Shown here one piece after another: positions 12,801 to 27,800 of a stretch of DNA of 64,000 nt. The number at the start of each line of letters is the position of its first letter. Position 1 is the first letter of the stretch. Location of the stretch: positions 290,510 to 354,509 of the forward strand of contig VFFE01007082.1 in the NCBI GenBank assembly GCA_008921705.1. Direction: 5' to 3'. The translations under genes were made by a program, and so were the position numbers. The stretch comes from Burhinus oedicnemus. Its lineage: Eukaryota; Chordata; Aves; Charadriiformes; Burhinidae. Below the pieces are notes generated by a model. That model was not told the DNA's origin. It saw nothing but the letters and a program-made list of their open reading frames with translations, and did no database searches.

Positions 12801-15800
12801 GGGAATGAGGCAGATGGGGTTTTGCTTCTGTAAACCAACAGAGCTAAAAGGAGAGCCAAACAATCAACAAGATAATTAACAAAGCGGGTAACTGTAGCCT
12901 CAGGTGGTTTTCCTTTCGAAAAAGCAATTGCTCCAGTTTGAGGGTGGCTTTCTGGTCATCACAATACTGGGAACCTTGGGTATTGGTTTCTATGTCGTCT
13001 TCTGTAGTGGAGAATGAATAAGACTTGGTGGCAGAGACTGCAGTGAGCAGAAGCAATCTCGCTAGGTCTCAAAGCCTTGGGCATCAGATTTGTGTGTCCA
13101 CCCAGTTTCCTGTCTTGTTTTGAAAATATTTGGTCTAACTAACAATTTGAAGGTCTGTAGGATGGTTGGGTCAAAATAGGTAGCCTGTAAGGAAGGGCTG
13201 GGTTAACATTCTGGCCGTTCGTTCTGTCTTAATTTGTTTGACAAGCTAATATTTAGTGGGCTTTAAAGTAGTTTGCAGTGCTATGTTCCTGCATCTTTAA
13301 TTCAATTTTTGGCACTATGATCTTGCTGCTTCTTGTAGTAAATACTGGGATGTTATGTTGACAACCTCTGCTCGTCACATATGTCGTCTCCGAGTATGAT
13401 TATGCTCCATCCCGCTAGGATATCCCATCCATCCAAAGTTGCTGATGTCTGGTGTTTCACAGACAATTCACGGATTATTTCTGAAGGGAATTCCCACCCC
13501 CAGTTAATTATTTTTGAGATCGCTTCATCATGCATCCCCAAATTTGGAATATAAAAAACAAAAGAACATTGAAATACTCATTCTTCAGAAGCTGAGGGAA
13601 GGGGATGTAAGGAAAGAAAAAGAAAGTGCTGATGTGGCTTAGCTGTAAGCTGGCAGAATGACTTAGCAGAAAGAGCGTTTTGATCAGTAGAGCTTTTTTT
13701 TTTTCAAGTCATGGTGCCTCTCGCCAGCAGCAGAACTAAAGATTGCAGTAGAAAAGGAAAAGCTGGCAATGCAGTCCGTTGAAGTAATCCCTGGTCCTGT
13801 GCTTACTTCTGATTGCTCTCAGTCCCAGGCTACGTTTTTTCTGGCATAGTAGTTTCTGAACAATATCTTCTTTCCTTTTGGTGTGTGACGGACTTTGCAA
13901 AGGAGACCTGCTCAGTCCAGGATCTTTGCAGTGGAAGGAGGAGAATGAGGAGAAAAGTTGAAAATAGAAAAAATGCCTCTGCTTCCAGCAACTGGGATTG
14001 CAGGCAAGAGAGGGCACTGCATCAGGCAAACCTCTGTAAAACTGAAGTGACTTTGAGCTTACTGTTGTCTTCAAATTAGAAACTGCAGATGTCTCAGGGT
14101 TTGGCTCCAGGTAAACTGAGCTGAACAACCTGGAGTACCAAGGTGTTGTTTCTTAAATAGTTTGTCTAACCTTTTCCTTGAGCTGGAGTTAACCTCTTGA
14201 TACCCAGTAGTATTCCAGCTTCCCATTAAAGAAATCCTAGTAAAATCCAGTCAGTCATCAGGTGACTCAGATGGTCTGTTTCCAAGCCTTGTGTAGACTG
14301 AAGGTGTCTTCATTGTGCTTTGACCATTTGTAGTGAGATGACATTAGTGTCATGCCATCTGTAAGATATCTTAAACTGTATATAGACTTGGTTTTTGCAG
14401 TACACACAAATGAGGTTTTATGTGATGAGCTTGGGTGCCATTAGCCATCTAAGTCCAGTAGCCTGAGCTCACGTTTGCCAGGATGATGTACTTTTCAGGG
14501 GAGTTATTTAACCCACTATGTGTCTGCTCGTTTCGTGATACGGCTTTTCAGGGTTTGTTTGAGCTTCTTCCTAGAGAAGGCTGTTCTTCCAGTCCTTTGT
14601 TAACACCAAAGTACTTGGAAACAGTAAAATATAGATGCTTAATGGTAAAGAAAGAGGTGATGAGGACTACACACTAAATGGGATCATGTTTTGTTTTCCC
14701 TCCATAGCTCCTGTCTTGTTTAACAGAAGCCTCAGTTGGTGTAGCAGTCCTTCAGCACGTCAGTTCTATAGTGCCTTATTACTTGTCCTTTCCCAAGCAG
14801 TGCCGTGCACTCCTCAAGGTAAGGTGATGTGCTATGATATGTCATTTGTATCTGAGGTACTTTCTTTACGCCTTCAGACGAGCCTGTCGTGGTATTTGGG
14901 CTGGATCCCATGACAGTTCAGTCTCTTGTACTTCTGTTCCCTTGCTTTCCTTTTGGTCCTGGAAAGGACTCCTGTTTCCCTTACAGGCCCTCTAGCTGCC
15001 GTGAAGTGCTCTCACACTGAGGTGAGTGGGCATGTGGCTCTGCGTGTAGCTACTGCTAATCCCCATGCCAAGTGACACGGAGGTGTTCCGGGGAGGCTGT
15101 CTGCTTCCTCATCGCAGATGGAGTAATTGCTGCCTGTGTGCTGAGTCTGTCTGTGTGTCTGTGATAGTATTTCGCTCTCAAGAGCTGGGGGTGGAATATT
15201 TTTGCAGAAACTTAGTCACAACTGCTGAGCACTTAAGAACAACAAAGGAGGCGTGGAAGAGCAGAAGAGGGCAACAGGGTGGCATTTAAATGAAAAGCTG
15301 CAACACAGCATTTAAATGAGGCTGGGAACTCTGTGATGATAAAGATGACTGGTATACAGTGATGGGAGGCTGTTACACCTCATATCTGAAGGTGTAGCAG
15401 TCTGCTTACTGCTACAGTAGGGGTTTTTGAGTAGGCTTTTTCAGCCCTGCAGCTGGAATCTTTCTGATTTCCTCTGGAGTTCATTAGTGGAGATAAGGTA
15501 ACTTGTTTTTGGAGGCGTTAGGATTGTAGTCAGGATTGTAGTCCTGCTGTACCAGATGCTTCCTGACATTCCATGTCCAAATGAATCTATACTCTCAACA
15601 GGTGAATGCAGGCAGGCCTGGGAAGAACAAAGTCTGTTCATTTGCCTCTCAAGAACTTAAGGGAAGAGACCAATATGTGATTGCTTTAGGCAATGCAGAG
15701 ATGGGTAGAACTCAGATTAATGAGTTTACATGTCAGTGGTGGGCTGTCTGTTAGCCCAGACCTCTGCACAAACTAGCCTACCCCTCTCCAGCTGGTGTAG

Positions 15801-18800
15801 GTATTTTTATGAGGGACTGGGTGCTCGTCATCATGTCTGTACCAGAGTGACTAAGGGTATGTCTCAGCAGAAGTACTGCCTTACGCAGGTCCTGTCTCTG
15901 GCTCCAAACCCTGCTGCTGCTCTATCCTGTGAATTAATACAGTGAGTGTCCAGGGGACTGGAATTAAGTCAGAACTACCACCAGGAGATGTATCTTGGGA
16001 ATTGCAGCCCATTTGCCCAGAGGGGGAAAAAAAATCCTTGATAAATTCAGAAATCAAACCCTGTTGTGCTCTCTCCAGAGACAAGGGCATCTTTAATAGC
16101 ATTCTTTGAGAAACTAGAATTTGGTGTTCATGGCAAGAGCTGGAGTGTAACTGCAGTGTAGTTGTATTCTGCAGAATTCAGTGTAAAACATAAAAATTAC
16201 TTTTTTTTGTTGGGCTGGAAGATACATTGGCCAAATTTGTAATCTAGTGTGCTGTTGCTGTCTAGGGTATGGTAGGAAGCTTTGCAAAGTCTAGGAGACT
16301 GAGTTGCATGCACAGGATGGTGCCTGTGCTCAGAAGTTCAAATGTGTATTTAGGCACGTGAATAAAAGTGCACATATTTTTCAGAGATGCTAGTTTTGGA
16401 CAGTTTTCTTAACTGATCGTGGAAGCATCAATCTTGCCTTTTGTGTGGTCTTGCAGCTAGAGTATGAGGACAGAATGGCTGCCAGTGCTGTTGTGACTGA
16501 TTCTGTGACAATACAGCTGGCCCTCTTTGTGTCGTTTTCCTCCTCGCTTGCTTTTTTGGTGTGAAGGAGGGAAGCTCAGGCCTGCCTGTAAAAAGGAATG
16601 GGCTCTTTGGCCCTTCACTCACTTGTCTTTTTATTTTTCATTCCAGCAAGCAATTAATTTGTGGAGCACAGGTGAGGAAACAGTGAGAGTACTGGCCTTC
16701 CTTGTGCTGAACAAGATCTGCCGCTACAAGAAAGAGGTGTACCTAAGTCCCTTGCTTAAGGTAAGGCTGGTACTTGCTGTACTCCAGCTTTTCTTTCTCA
16801 CGTTGTATGTGAAGACCTTAGAGCACGAGCTGCAGCCTAGTAGTCAGGGCAGGTGCTGGAGATGATGCTGGCTACCTCCAGAAAATTAAACAGGGAGGAA
16901 ATTCTGTGTTATCACAGACTCACTGGGGTTGGAAGGGACCTCTGGAGATCATCTAGTCCAGCTGCCCTGCCAGAGCAGGTTCACCTAGAGCAGGTTGCAC
17001 AGGACAGCGTCCAGGTGGGTTTGGAATGTCTCCAGAGTGGGAGACTCCACCACCTCTCTGGGCAGCCTGTTCCAGGGCTCTGCCACCCTCAGTCAAGAAG
17101 CTCCTCCTCATGTTTAGATGGAACTTCCCATGTTCAAGTTTGTGCCCGTTACATCTTGTCCTATCACTGAGCACCGTCGAAAAAAGACTGGTCCCATCCT
17201 CCTGGCACCCTCCCTTTAAGTATTTATAAGCATTGATGAGATCCTCCCTCAGTCTCCTCTTCTCCAGACTAAAAAGACCCAAGTCCCTTAGCCTTTCCTC
17301 GTAAGAAAGATGTTCCAGCCCCGTAATCATCTTTGTAGCCCTCTGCTGTACCCTCTCCAGCAGTTCCTTTTCCTTCTTGAACTGGGGAGCCCAGAACTGG
17401 ACACAGTACTCCAGATGTGTTAAGTCAGAGTGATACCCTGCTTCCTGCTACTGTCCTTCCTGCTGGAGGCACAAGGGTCTTAGCAGGGAAGGCCTCTGGT
17501 ACTCATCTGCCTACTGGATGAATACTCGTCCTCCAAATTCTTGTGGTCTTTCCTCAAGTGCTGATGCACTAGTTGGTGCTACTGAGCTGCTCTGATCTCT
17601 CAGCTAACAGCCGAGGTTCCCAGGTGTAGTTTGCTTAGGTACCACTCTTACAGAAAGAGAACTGTGACCAACCATAAGCATGTATGGCTCAAAGCCATCC
17701 CAGAGTTCCTCTCTTCTTGCAGAGAAGCAATGGCAGGGGCATCTCCAAGCACTGTGCTAAACAATGTAAGGGTGCAAAAAGATTCTGACTCTTTCCCATC
17801 TCCCCTGAAGAAGGAGCAGGCTGGGTTATTATTTTTGCATATACCTTTGAAGTGACTCGTCTTATGAAAGGAACACCTCACCCCTGGTTTGGACATACCT
17901 GGGTGGAGAATGTTAGCGAAAGAATGTTTTTGTACTGTTTTATGGGGTTGTATCTTGTCCTCTTTCCTGCACAGCAAATGTACATCGCATTTGTGAAGAA
18001 TTCCAGATTCACCTCTCCCAATGTCCTGCCTATGATCAACTTCATGCAGCGCACACTGACAGAGATGTATGCCCTGGACACACATACCTCTTACCAGCAT
18101 GCCTTCATCTATATCCGTCAGCTTGCCATTCACTTGCGCAGTGCAATGACGATAAAGAAGAAGGTAGGTACCTGTCAGTGTGGAAGGAGTGTACTCTCCT
18201 ATGGGGAATATGTGGAGAGGGGGAAAACTACAGTAGCCACTTCAGGATTTTGGTAATGTGTCTAAAGTGTCAGTACTTTTGTCTGACCCGTTTCATAACG
18301 TGCTGAGAAATTTTTCGCCAGGGGCTGGGAGCTTCAGCGATCACCTCGTGTTTGCCTGTGTTAGTTTAGAATTTCAGCAGGAAAGGATAGGAAAGACAAC
18401 TGCAGGGTTGGAGTCGCTTATCTCTCCCCAGCTTGCAAGAGTTTATGACGCACTTTCCATCTTCTGCCTTGGGTGCCCTTTTTCCACTCTGTGAAGCTGC
18501 TGTTTGCAGCCTCTGTCACAAAACCTCAGGGTAAAGACAACTAGGAACCACCCTGGTGGGTGCATCTTTCCAGTGAAGTCCATACTATTTAAAGGACTTA
18601 ATTGAACAAAGCAGCTCAGACCTTTTTGGAGCAGCCCTGATTTCAGCCACCTCCAGTCTGACCTGGGAAATCTGAGTCAGATTGCTAATCTTGGCTTTAT
18701 TCATGTTTAATCTACATGGGTCTGTTTTGCTAGTTGTTCAGCTGCTCCCAAACATTGCGGGATTGGCTACCAGTTAAATCTCCTGGCTGTTCAGACACAG

Positions 18801-21800
18801 GGATAAATGAGCAGAGATAAATGAAGTCTGGGCTGCATATGCCTTAATTGGATTGCATTGGCTTCTTGCACCCTCAGTCCTGGCCCAGACAAGAACTAAG
18901 TCCACTTGATTTCGCAGCTGGAGAGGGTTGTAGGACCCTTAAATGACAACAGCACAACCAAAATGTACAAATCCAAGCAATAAGCCAATTAATTTAAACT
19001 GAGCAGTGGGTGGTTGTGGAAGGTGATTACAGGAACAGATTGCTTATTTGCGCATGAGAAGTTGAGAACAGAGCTGCTTGGTGCATCTCGGTGACCTGGT
19101 GAGATCTGGGACAGCTCTACCACTTCCAGCTGTGGCTTAAGTCCCTACTGCAAGGTTTGGTCCAGTGGCTGCAATTGACAGCTTCTCTCCTTGTTTCAGG
19201 ACTTAATGCATCTTGCTTCATCCATGCAAAAGAAGAGGTGACCTGGGCTTTGAAAGTCTGTCCGAAACAAACAATCGGAGCTGAGGCACCTTGTTGAGTG
19301 CAATCTCCTGAGTTCTTGGTGCGATTCCAGGGAACTCTTTAGAAAGGGTATACTGGAGGGACTCCTGTGTTGTTCTGGGCTTTTATTTAATCTGGCACTA
19401 TGGGTGCTTAAGCACATGGCAAGGGGAGAGTGGGGACTTGCCAAAACATTCTTCAAAACAGTGTCTCTTGGATTGGTGCAAGGCCTGACCCACACCTACC
19501 CATACTCCTGAGCCAGCCTGAAATGCTGGTTCAGTATGTCATTGCATGTCAGGTATGCTGCTGGCCTGTTGCACTGGTTTTGCTGGTAACCATAGAGACT
19601 GGCTGAGAAACAGCTGAAAGCTTGTTCTCAGCTCTGCTGTCTCATTTTTACTCTACAACTGGAAGAAAGAAAAAAAAAAAAACCCACACACAAAAAACGC
19701 TGAAACTTCCCAGCTAGTGTCTTTTCCAAAAGCAGGAGGAGTGCTAAGTTGATCATTTGGGCCTTGCTTTAACAGTGAATGTTTGCAGCAACATCTTTAA
19801 AATGAGCCCTGATACTACCTGTCAGAGTTAGTGGGTTGGTGGTTAGGGGGTTTTGATTAATCCAGCTGAGGGAAGGGAAGCCTCAAGTGGGAAGGACAAG
19901 CTGCTGTGTAACAACCAAAGGAGTTTGAGTGCAGAGAGGGGAAATCCAGATGAATTCAGGTTGATTTCTTGCTAGTTTGAATCCGTAGTGTAGCTTCGCA
20001 CACCCTTTTCCCTTCCTTTCTGGTCTGCAGAGGCCAGAAGGCAATTTATAAGGGTGTCAGAGAGGGGTACTACTTTCCAGCCTTCCTACCTATGGGAGAC
20101 TAGGGACTGTGGGTAAATGGAACAGTTAAAGGTTTTCTAACACTTGGCCACATCCCACCATCTGCTGTGAGCTGGATCATTAAATCATCCTTCTCATACG
20201 AACCAGAAGAAAAGCAGTCTGTGTTGCTCATTATTTCCTTTAAGACACTAACTAGTACCATAATGGTGCCAGTTTAGCATCTGAACTTGCTGAACGGTGG
20301 GTCAGCCACTAGCATCAAAGCGACAGCTAGAATGTCAGTTATTCCGCTCTGAACAGTACACAAAGTCCTCTTGGAGAATGCTGGATAAAGTAAGTCCTGG
20401 AGAGAAACCAGAGTGAACTCCTCTCAAATGCCACATTTTCAAGTTTGTGTCTGTTTTTCTCTTTTCTGCAGGAGAATTTCCAGTCTGTTTATAACTGGCA
20501 GTATATCCACTGCCTGTATTTCTGGTGTCGGGTTCTCAGCACAATCTATCCCAGTGAGGTCATGGAGCCATTGATCTATCCTTTGACGCAGGTCGTCATT
20601 GGCTGTATAAAGTAAGTAGGATTTTTTTCTTCTTTTGGCTATACTTCTTTCTCTTGCTTGATGTGGCAGAGCAGTTACTAAGGAGCTGTTACTGCTATGA
20701 AATTTGGATTTAACCTTGTATTTTTAAGGAATTATCTGAGAGCTGCTTTTGATTGAATTATTCCAGCCAAAGATGTGTTGTGAGCACCTGTATGTTTAGG
20801 CGGTGAGAAAGCCTAGGAAAGAATAACCTACACCTCAACTAAACTCTCAGTATAAGGAATTTCAGTTCTGCCAGATTTGGTGTCCAGTGTCAGTCCTTGG
20901 ATGAGCTCCCATGTTAAAGGAGGAACAGTCAGTCTGTGACCCAGTGTCAAACTTTAGCCATTTCTGGGCTAATCTGAAAAGTAGCTAAGTGGTGTCCAGA
21001 ACAGAAAATACTGTGAAATTCCTCTTCCTTTATGCTCCAGAATATTTGGTGGGTTTGTGTGGTCTGGGCACGCTTCTGAATAATGCTAACATTTTTTGCT
21101 ACGATCTAGTGGTGAGCTGGGGAGACCCAAAGCAATGCAGTTAACTTTGGTGCTAAAAGCACATGATTACCTCTATTGCTGGAGAACTGTATCTCCAAGA
21201 AGACATTCTAGGTAGTGTTTTTTTTTTTTTTTTTTTTCCTGAAGGAAAACTTAAAATAATTGATTAGTCCCCAAGCATTCATACGAAGAAGTGGCCCAAG
21301 TGGGGAAGCTTAGCCTTCTAACATCCATCGGAATGCTTTGTCATGTGTAGAGCAGTTGCAGCACTAGGTAGTTATCTCTCTGTTGCCGAGTGTTCTTTCC
21401 AAGAGGTTATAGCTGTCTGGATATTTCCAAGGAGAACTGTCCAAGTGTGAGCATGCCATGTATAGCAGTTTCTGACTGTCTCAGAGGTGAGCTATTTGGA
21501 AAAAACTGAGGGAGGAGATGGGGACTTGGTTTTGGAATCTAAGTGTGCTTAGGTTTTTTTTTAAAAATTCTTATTAAATTATTATCACCAGTAGGAAAGC
21601 CTGCTCAGGTATCTCTGGCAGTATGAAAGCTATTCTCGTTTGTGAGTTGTTGGGGCTCTTGTTTGTTTTAGGGGTTTGGGTTGTGGGTTTTTTTTTTTTC
21701 CCCCCTCACTTTCGAAGTGTTAGCCAGGTATAGTGGTCTGCGTTTAAGCTTGCTGAACTCCACTAGTTCATTAGCAAAGCTGAACCGTGGTGGAATTTCT

Positions 21801-24800
21801 GCCGGTGGTGGTTATGGAATGCCAGCAGTGTTAGTGTGCGTGTAATCGGAGACCAAGGGGAGACAAACTCTTAACACCAGCCAGTCCCTGTTCATTGTGC
21901 AGTAGTGCTGCGGTAGTAAGGCTCTGTTTTGAGGTAGCATGCCGAGTAGACGATGGCTCTCTGCTCCATAGAAGTTGCAACCTGGATAGGCTGGACAGAT
22001 TATCCTCCCAACTGTACAAAGTGGCAAGGAAAAATGTACTGACTTGCCTTGGGACCTAACAGTGCCACAGTACGGAATCAAGTCATCATCTCTAGCTCTG
22101 TAAATACAGTTAGAAGACGGGGGGGGGGGGGGGGGGGTTGGTGCATATTTGTTAGAATTTTAAAAACTAGGACATATTTATTGGGTTTAGTGTGTCTCTG
22201 GTGAGAATTTCTTTTTTTTCCCATCAGTTTATGTGTTTATATATGCAATTTTTGTGCTTTAAAATGGCTGTTAATAATGAGCATTGAGGGAATTTCTGAA
22301 TCTCTGGTGATCTTTGAAATCCTGTTAGCTCTGTTAACCAGATTCTCAGCTCTAAAACACCACCCGCCTGGTCTTGAAAAACTCCCAAGTGGTGATGAAG
22401 ATAAGCAGATTTAAACGATCGTTAGAGTATGCATACATCCCTCTTCCCATCCCCCATGTGCGCAGGCTGCTTCCCACTGCTGTTATAGAGCTTTAGTTGT
22501 CCTGTGGACTTGTCTAGGCAGTTTTCTACCTGTCCAGGCAGATAAATCAGCTATTTGGGGCCAAGGAAGGGTGAATCAGGTAACTCTCAGCAAGAGCAGC
22601 AAACGGAATTTCTTAGCATCTGTGATGGACAGGGCTGCTCGGCATGAAGTACAGTTACTGTCTGACAAGGCTTCAAAGATTTGGGAACTGACAGGGTTCT
22701 AGGGTGGGGAAAATAGAAATAGATCCCACTCTGGCTTCCTTACTGAGCCGAAGCAGTGTCCAGAACGTAAAAAGGGGGGGTAGGCAGGTTAGCAGATGTG
22801 CAAATGATGTGGCTTCACGGGCTTCAGTCGGTATCCAGGATCCCGGTGGCTCCTTCCTGAGCATAGGCAGCCTCTTCTCAGTGTTGGTGGCTGTGCTGCC
22901 CAAACTGGGACTAGCAAGAGTCAGTCTCCGTGCCACATCCCCTGGTGTAGATACGCATCTATAGCGGCTGAGTGTTACAGAAGAACTCAAGTTATTTCTG
23001 TCTGAGGTGAGAGAATAAAATAATCTAGCCTGCAGGTCAAGGATTTTCTGCTTCATGTACCACTTTATGCATTTCTGGAAGGCTCCATTGAGGGGTGTGC
23101 ATCTGCTTGGGGCTGCTTAACATCTGACTGCTGCCAGCAGACTTTCTTGTGGAGGTGGCGTGAATGAGCTGGACCCCTCTCTTTGTTTCTGTGGGCTGCT
23201 CAGCTTTGAGAGGTGTGTGCCTGCGAGTAGGTGGGGGGGCAGGATGCTGAGTAACATCTGGAATACCTTCTTGCACTTCTGCTCCTGAAATGGTGATGTG
23301 CTTTGGGGCACATGCGGAGGGTGGTAGTGCTGGGAGGAGATACCACCACCACCCCCTGTCCCCTTCCTTCCCCAGTGCCTTTTGTACCGGGAGGTGGCGC
23401 CTGGCTCCAGCGAAAGGGCAGTGAATGGGTGTCTGTCTGTCCGTGGGACCCTGTCTGCTCCTCGTGCCACCCTGGCCTCTTACCTGAGGGGAATGGGGAG
23501 AAAGCACCATCCAGCACAGGCTTTTTGCTCTGGGCAGGGACCAGGGTAGAATTTGAAAAGTGATGAAGCAAGATAACTAACAGAAGTGGGTTGCCTGCTA
23601 AAGTCAAAATTAGCTCCCTCATTTTTTTGCTCCCTCCCATTTATATGCTTTCCAACATATAAAATGCATTGAAATTATTTTTAATAATACATATTACAGA
23701 AGTGGGCTCCATGTGTGTCTGGAAGCTACCTGTGTTCAAGATGTGGTCCAGGGAATAGGGACTACTGGATGGAGGAGTGCTGGAACTGATGGTTTCTGAC
23801 TTTTGTGATGCTGGGAAGAGCCTCATTGCTGAGTTTGTTCATGGAATTGACATGTAATAATGAATGATGCTATCCTCACAGGTGAAAAATTGCAGTTAGC
23901 TTGACCAATGGGGCAGTGTTGTAGGTATTGCAGAGATAGTAGAAAGTAGAGGAGATGATTTCCCCCTTCCTTTCTCTGCTTTGTGCTTTTTCTCTGCCTC
24001 CATAGTCCATAAGTTCCTCCTTTTGATCTGTGCACTTGCATTTGTCTGAGCTCATCGTTGGCGTTTTTTTGCAGCAGAGTTGTTGCAGAAGCTCTTGTTC
24101 TGTTATCCCTTCTCCCCTCATCCCATAAAGTGTTTTTCTGTCCATGTCTGCTTGGATTTCTACCTTGCTCCCAGTCTAAGCTATAAAAATTAAGTTCCTC
24201 CTTGGCTTATAGTTAAATGAAGTTTTTTGGCACCCGTGTGGTTTCCGGCCTCTCAGCGCATTCAGCGGAGAAGGAAGGTACAGCCTCCTCCACAGAGAAG
24301 CAAGCACAGACTTGGTGTCCCTGAGTAACTTCCCTTGGTGACCTGTCCTGGTGGTGTGGAGGCTGATGTTGAAAGAAGGTTTCTGTGTCCTCTCTAGCCA
24401 GAGGAAGATTGTGGTCACCCAGGAGTATAACAGAAGGAGCTGTAGTGAGTAAAAATAAGCCTTGAGAAGCCTTTAGGCTGTTCTCTACACCACAGCCCAT
24501 GCCCTGGCTGCATGGGAGAAGTACAGCAGGCATTCCAAGAGATAGTGATGGTAAGACACTAGAGAGTGCTCTCTGCTGAGATGAAATGAGAGTCAGTTTG
24601 AACCCCCCAGCTGTGCCCTGGAGTGACTGGGCAGTTGGACCTTCTTCAGCAGAGCTGGGACCCAGCTGTGTTTTGTATTCCCTGTGCATCCAGCCATTGC
24701 GAAGTTGAGCAGATTGTTGCATCGCCACGCACTCTAAAATTAATGGTCTTGGTTTACAGTAAATCTATACACTTAACAGGTTTATTCCTCGATCAATTAA

Positions 24801-27800
24801 TTCCTGAGAATGGCTTTCGTCATCTCCAGTGGTGCCAGATCAGGGTGCAAAGTAGATTTATTTCTGTAATGGATCCAGTGATAATTATTTCACTATTTGA
24901 AGGGGGGGAGATGCAGGTGATTTATGGTGCCTGGTCAAGCATTTTTTTCCTTTCCTGGATTGCTCAGCAAGCTCTTTGGGGAGGGGAGGGGTTCATTTAT
25001 CAGACTTGAGCCTGTTGTCTGGGAACTCTGGTGGTTGGTTTTTTGTTTCTTTTTGTGGTTTGTTTTTTTTTTTTTTTAAAATCCATGTTAATGCTGGAGG
25101 CATCCATGTCTTCAAGTACAGGTCATTCAGAGTGAGAGGTTTCTAGCATGGTACAGTAATGAGGTCTGTGTCTTTTAGGCATAGCTCTGCATTCTCCCCT
25201 CTGCTGCGGGCTTACATGGTGCTGGGGGAGCTGACCCTTCTCAGTCCCAACCTTACAAAGGGAGTTGGCTCTACTTCTTTCTTAATAACTGAGTACATAA
25301 TGGTTTGAAGTGTGGGTCAAAGAAAGTCTGGCCTCTTCCCTTCCATGCTGATTACTGGCTGTTCAAGTGTACACGTTGCCTCTCTGAAGGAGATGGGAAT
25401 AGCTCAGGTGTTCCTCTGGATTGGAGAGAGCTGAACAGATTGGGCTGTGAGAGGTCACTCTCATTCCTGCTCTGTCCTTTCTGATGTGCTGGTCACTGCT
25501 AGTCCAGCTCCGTCTGCCTCAGTGATGTTCCACACTAAGAAGATCACTGTTCAGGTGACAGCATGAACTCTCTGGGTACACAGAGGGTATATAGCCTGAA
25601 ATGGGAAGCATCTTCCTCCTTGTAGTCCCATCTGCATGCTGGGGGAGCCCTTTTCTTGGTCAAACTAGCTGCTTTAGGTAGGTATTTTACTGCTGGTTCC
25701 TGCCCCTTTTTCTTGCTGTGCTTGGGAGCATGAGAGCTGAAAGTGTTGAACACGACTAATCACCGTCACTGGTAAACTTCATCTGCAAAGCTCTTGTCTT
25801 ATAGCACTTTCTCCCAGTAGAAGCTGGAAACCTAGTGCTTTGGTTGCAGAAATTTGTGTGTTAGTGTTATAGCTTTAACGTGTGTGAATTTTATTTCCAA
25901 CCGTGGAATAGCTTCAGCAGCTCAGACAGTTTGCTCTGCAACACTAAAGCTGTCTGTCTTTTGTACAGCAGGAAGGGCTCTCAAGTGTCACCGAAGGCTG
26001 CAGGTGCAGTTCCTGTATAAACTTGGCCTAATATCCTTTCTTGTTTTTTTTTCCTCTCTAGGCTGGTACCAACGGCTCGTTTCTACCCTCTGCGCATGCA
26101 TTGCATCCGTGCGCTTACGCTGTTGTCTGAGAACACCCGGACCTTCATCCCAGTGTTGCCATTTATCCTGGAGGTTAGTTGGTTCCTGCTGACCTAGCAA
26201 TGGCTGATGCCTGCTACCTAATAAGCACACTCACTTACTATACCCACCAACAGCTCCCAACATTGTCCGGTTTGCTTCCTAAAATCCCTGGCAAACAGCA
26301 TCAGACAGAATGTATTGTTTGGCTAGCAAATAGGATTAAACTTTTCTTGGCTTGTGAGTGTGGAGTATCTGAGATCAGCTGGGTGCAAAAATACATTCCT
26401 AGGTGGCTTAACTAATGCAGCTGGAGTAGGCAAAGGGTTTGCCAATGAAGAGATTCAGAGGCTCAGCTGGTTGCAGTAACTCCCCAAGCTGTTGTTGCTT
26501 GATCCTGATGATGTGTTCATATTGTAGAAAAAGGAAGAGTTTCTCCTAACTGCAGACAAAGGGAGATGAAAGGAAAAAGCCCTTCAAGAATTAAGAATTT
26601 ATTTAGGAAAAAGGCCTCAGTGAATGCAACCATGCAGTATGTTTGGTGAAATACTGGTGCTAAGAGACCATCCAGCTTTCCCACATATCAGATGCCTGAC
26701 ATCTCTCCACATAGGTCTCTAGCCTTGCTGCTGTAAGAAGGTAATACAGAAACGGTGCAGCCAAATTTCGCTGAAGAAGCGTGAGCGAGGCAGGGTGAGG
26801 AATGCAGAAGCTCCAGTAGGTCAGCGTGAGGCTGGACACTGAAGAGGAGGAGGGAGGGAGACTTCTGTAATAAATGACCCAAGTCAGCCAGGCTCATTCC
26901 TAATCAAGTTCTGTTGAAGCAAAGGCTTTGTGGGTTTGTGTTGTAAACGTCCTTTGCAAACCACATCCTCTGAGCCTGTGGAAGGCAGCGATGTTTATAA
27001 ATCTCCTCCTGCTCTCCCGCCTCCTCCGCTGCTCCCTGGCCTGTGTGGCTTTGCCATTCGCCTGCTTCCTTCCTCTTGTTCATGCATATTTGACATTCTG
27101 CCAACCAGATTTGATGGTAGAGGCATCTCTACTCTGGGGTAGTGGAGCCTGGGGTGAGGATGCTTTTTAGTGCTCTGAGAGAGAAAGCCTTTTTTGCCTC
27201 TGCGCCTTCCCCCCCGCCCTGCCCTTTGCATTCTGGCCCCAGCACCTTGGCTGTAATCTGTGTGTCGGGCCCCAGCCAGACGTTACCACACTGCCCGCTG
27301 AGCTTCCTCCCAGCTTCCATCAGCCCCTGACCACATCCGATCCTGCTGTGTTTGTGAGGCACTACTTGGCTTAGCTTGTCCAGGTGTTGGTGACAAGGGA
27401 AAGATGGGGGCAGGGTAAATGTGTACATGTGTGTTGCTTGCATACTCTTTCACATTACTTTAACAATTATTTAGCTTTAAATTCTGTAACCCAAGGTGAC
27501 TGGCATGATGTTTAACTCTCGTATCTCCCTGCAGCTGTCAACCTTGCTCTTCTTCCTGCCTATCTCCTGCAAGGGATCCCTCATATTCTGTGGAGTTCCC
27601 AAGAGCATTCAGGGCTATTCCCTTGATACTTCCATCCCACCTCCCTCCTCCTCTCAGTTACAGAAGTACCTGAGCACAATCCTTAGTGTGTCTCCACAAG
27701 CTGTCTTCAGGCAGGAGATGTATTCCAGCTGTACGGTTGAGATGGTAGGAAGCTTTAGCACACAGCAGGCAAGTGGCCTGCCCAAAGTCCCAAGGTGGCT

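Larger units (their letters stand above)
9605..16646 (+). other. NOC2L introns 5-8
   Basis: Introns of 1,283, 1,672, 1,978 and 1,828 bp, with exons 6-8 between them. Contents I can name are an (AT)n run near 10486-10504 and short A/T homopolymers. A weak C/D-box-like arrangement near 15330-15395 was rejected as a snoRNA. Otherwise nothing is recognised. Confidence 0.7.

Noticed and set aside
15330..15395. C/D-box snoRNA candidate in intron 8 (GTGATGAT, then GTGATGG, then TCTGA)
   Set aside because: The boxes are roughly spaced, but the terminal stem is at most three pairs and no clear D' box exists. Ribosome-biogenesis genes often host snoRNAs, yet this is not convincing.
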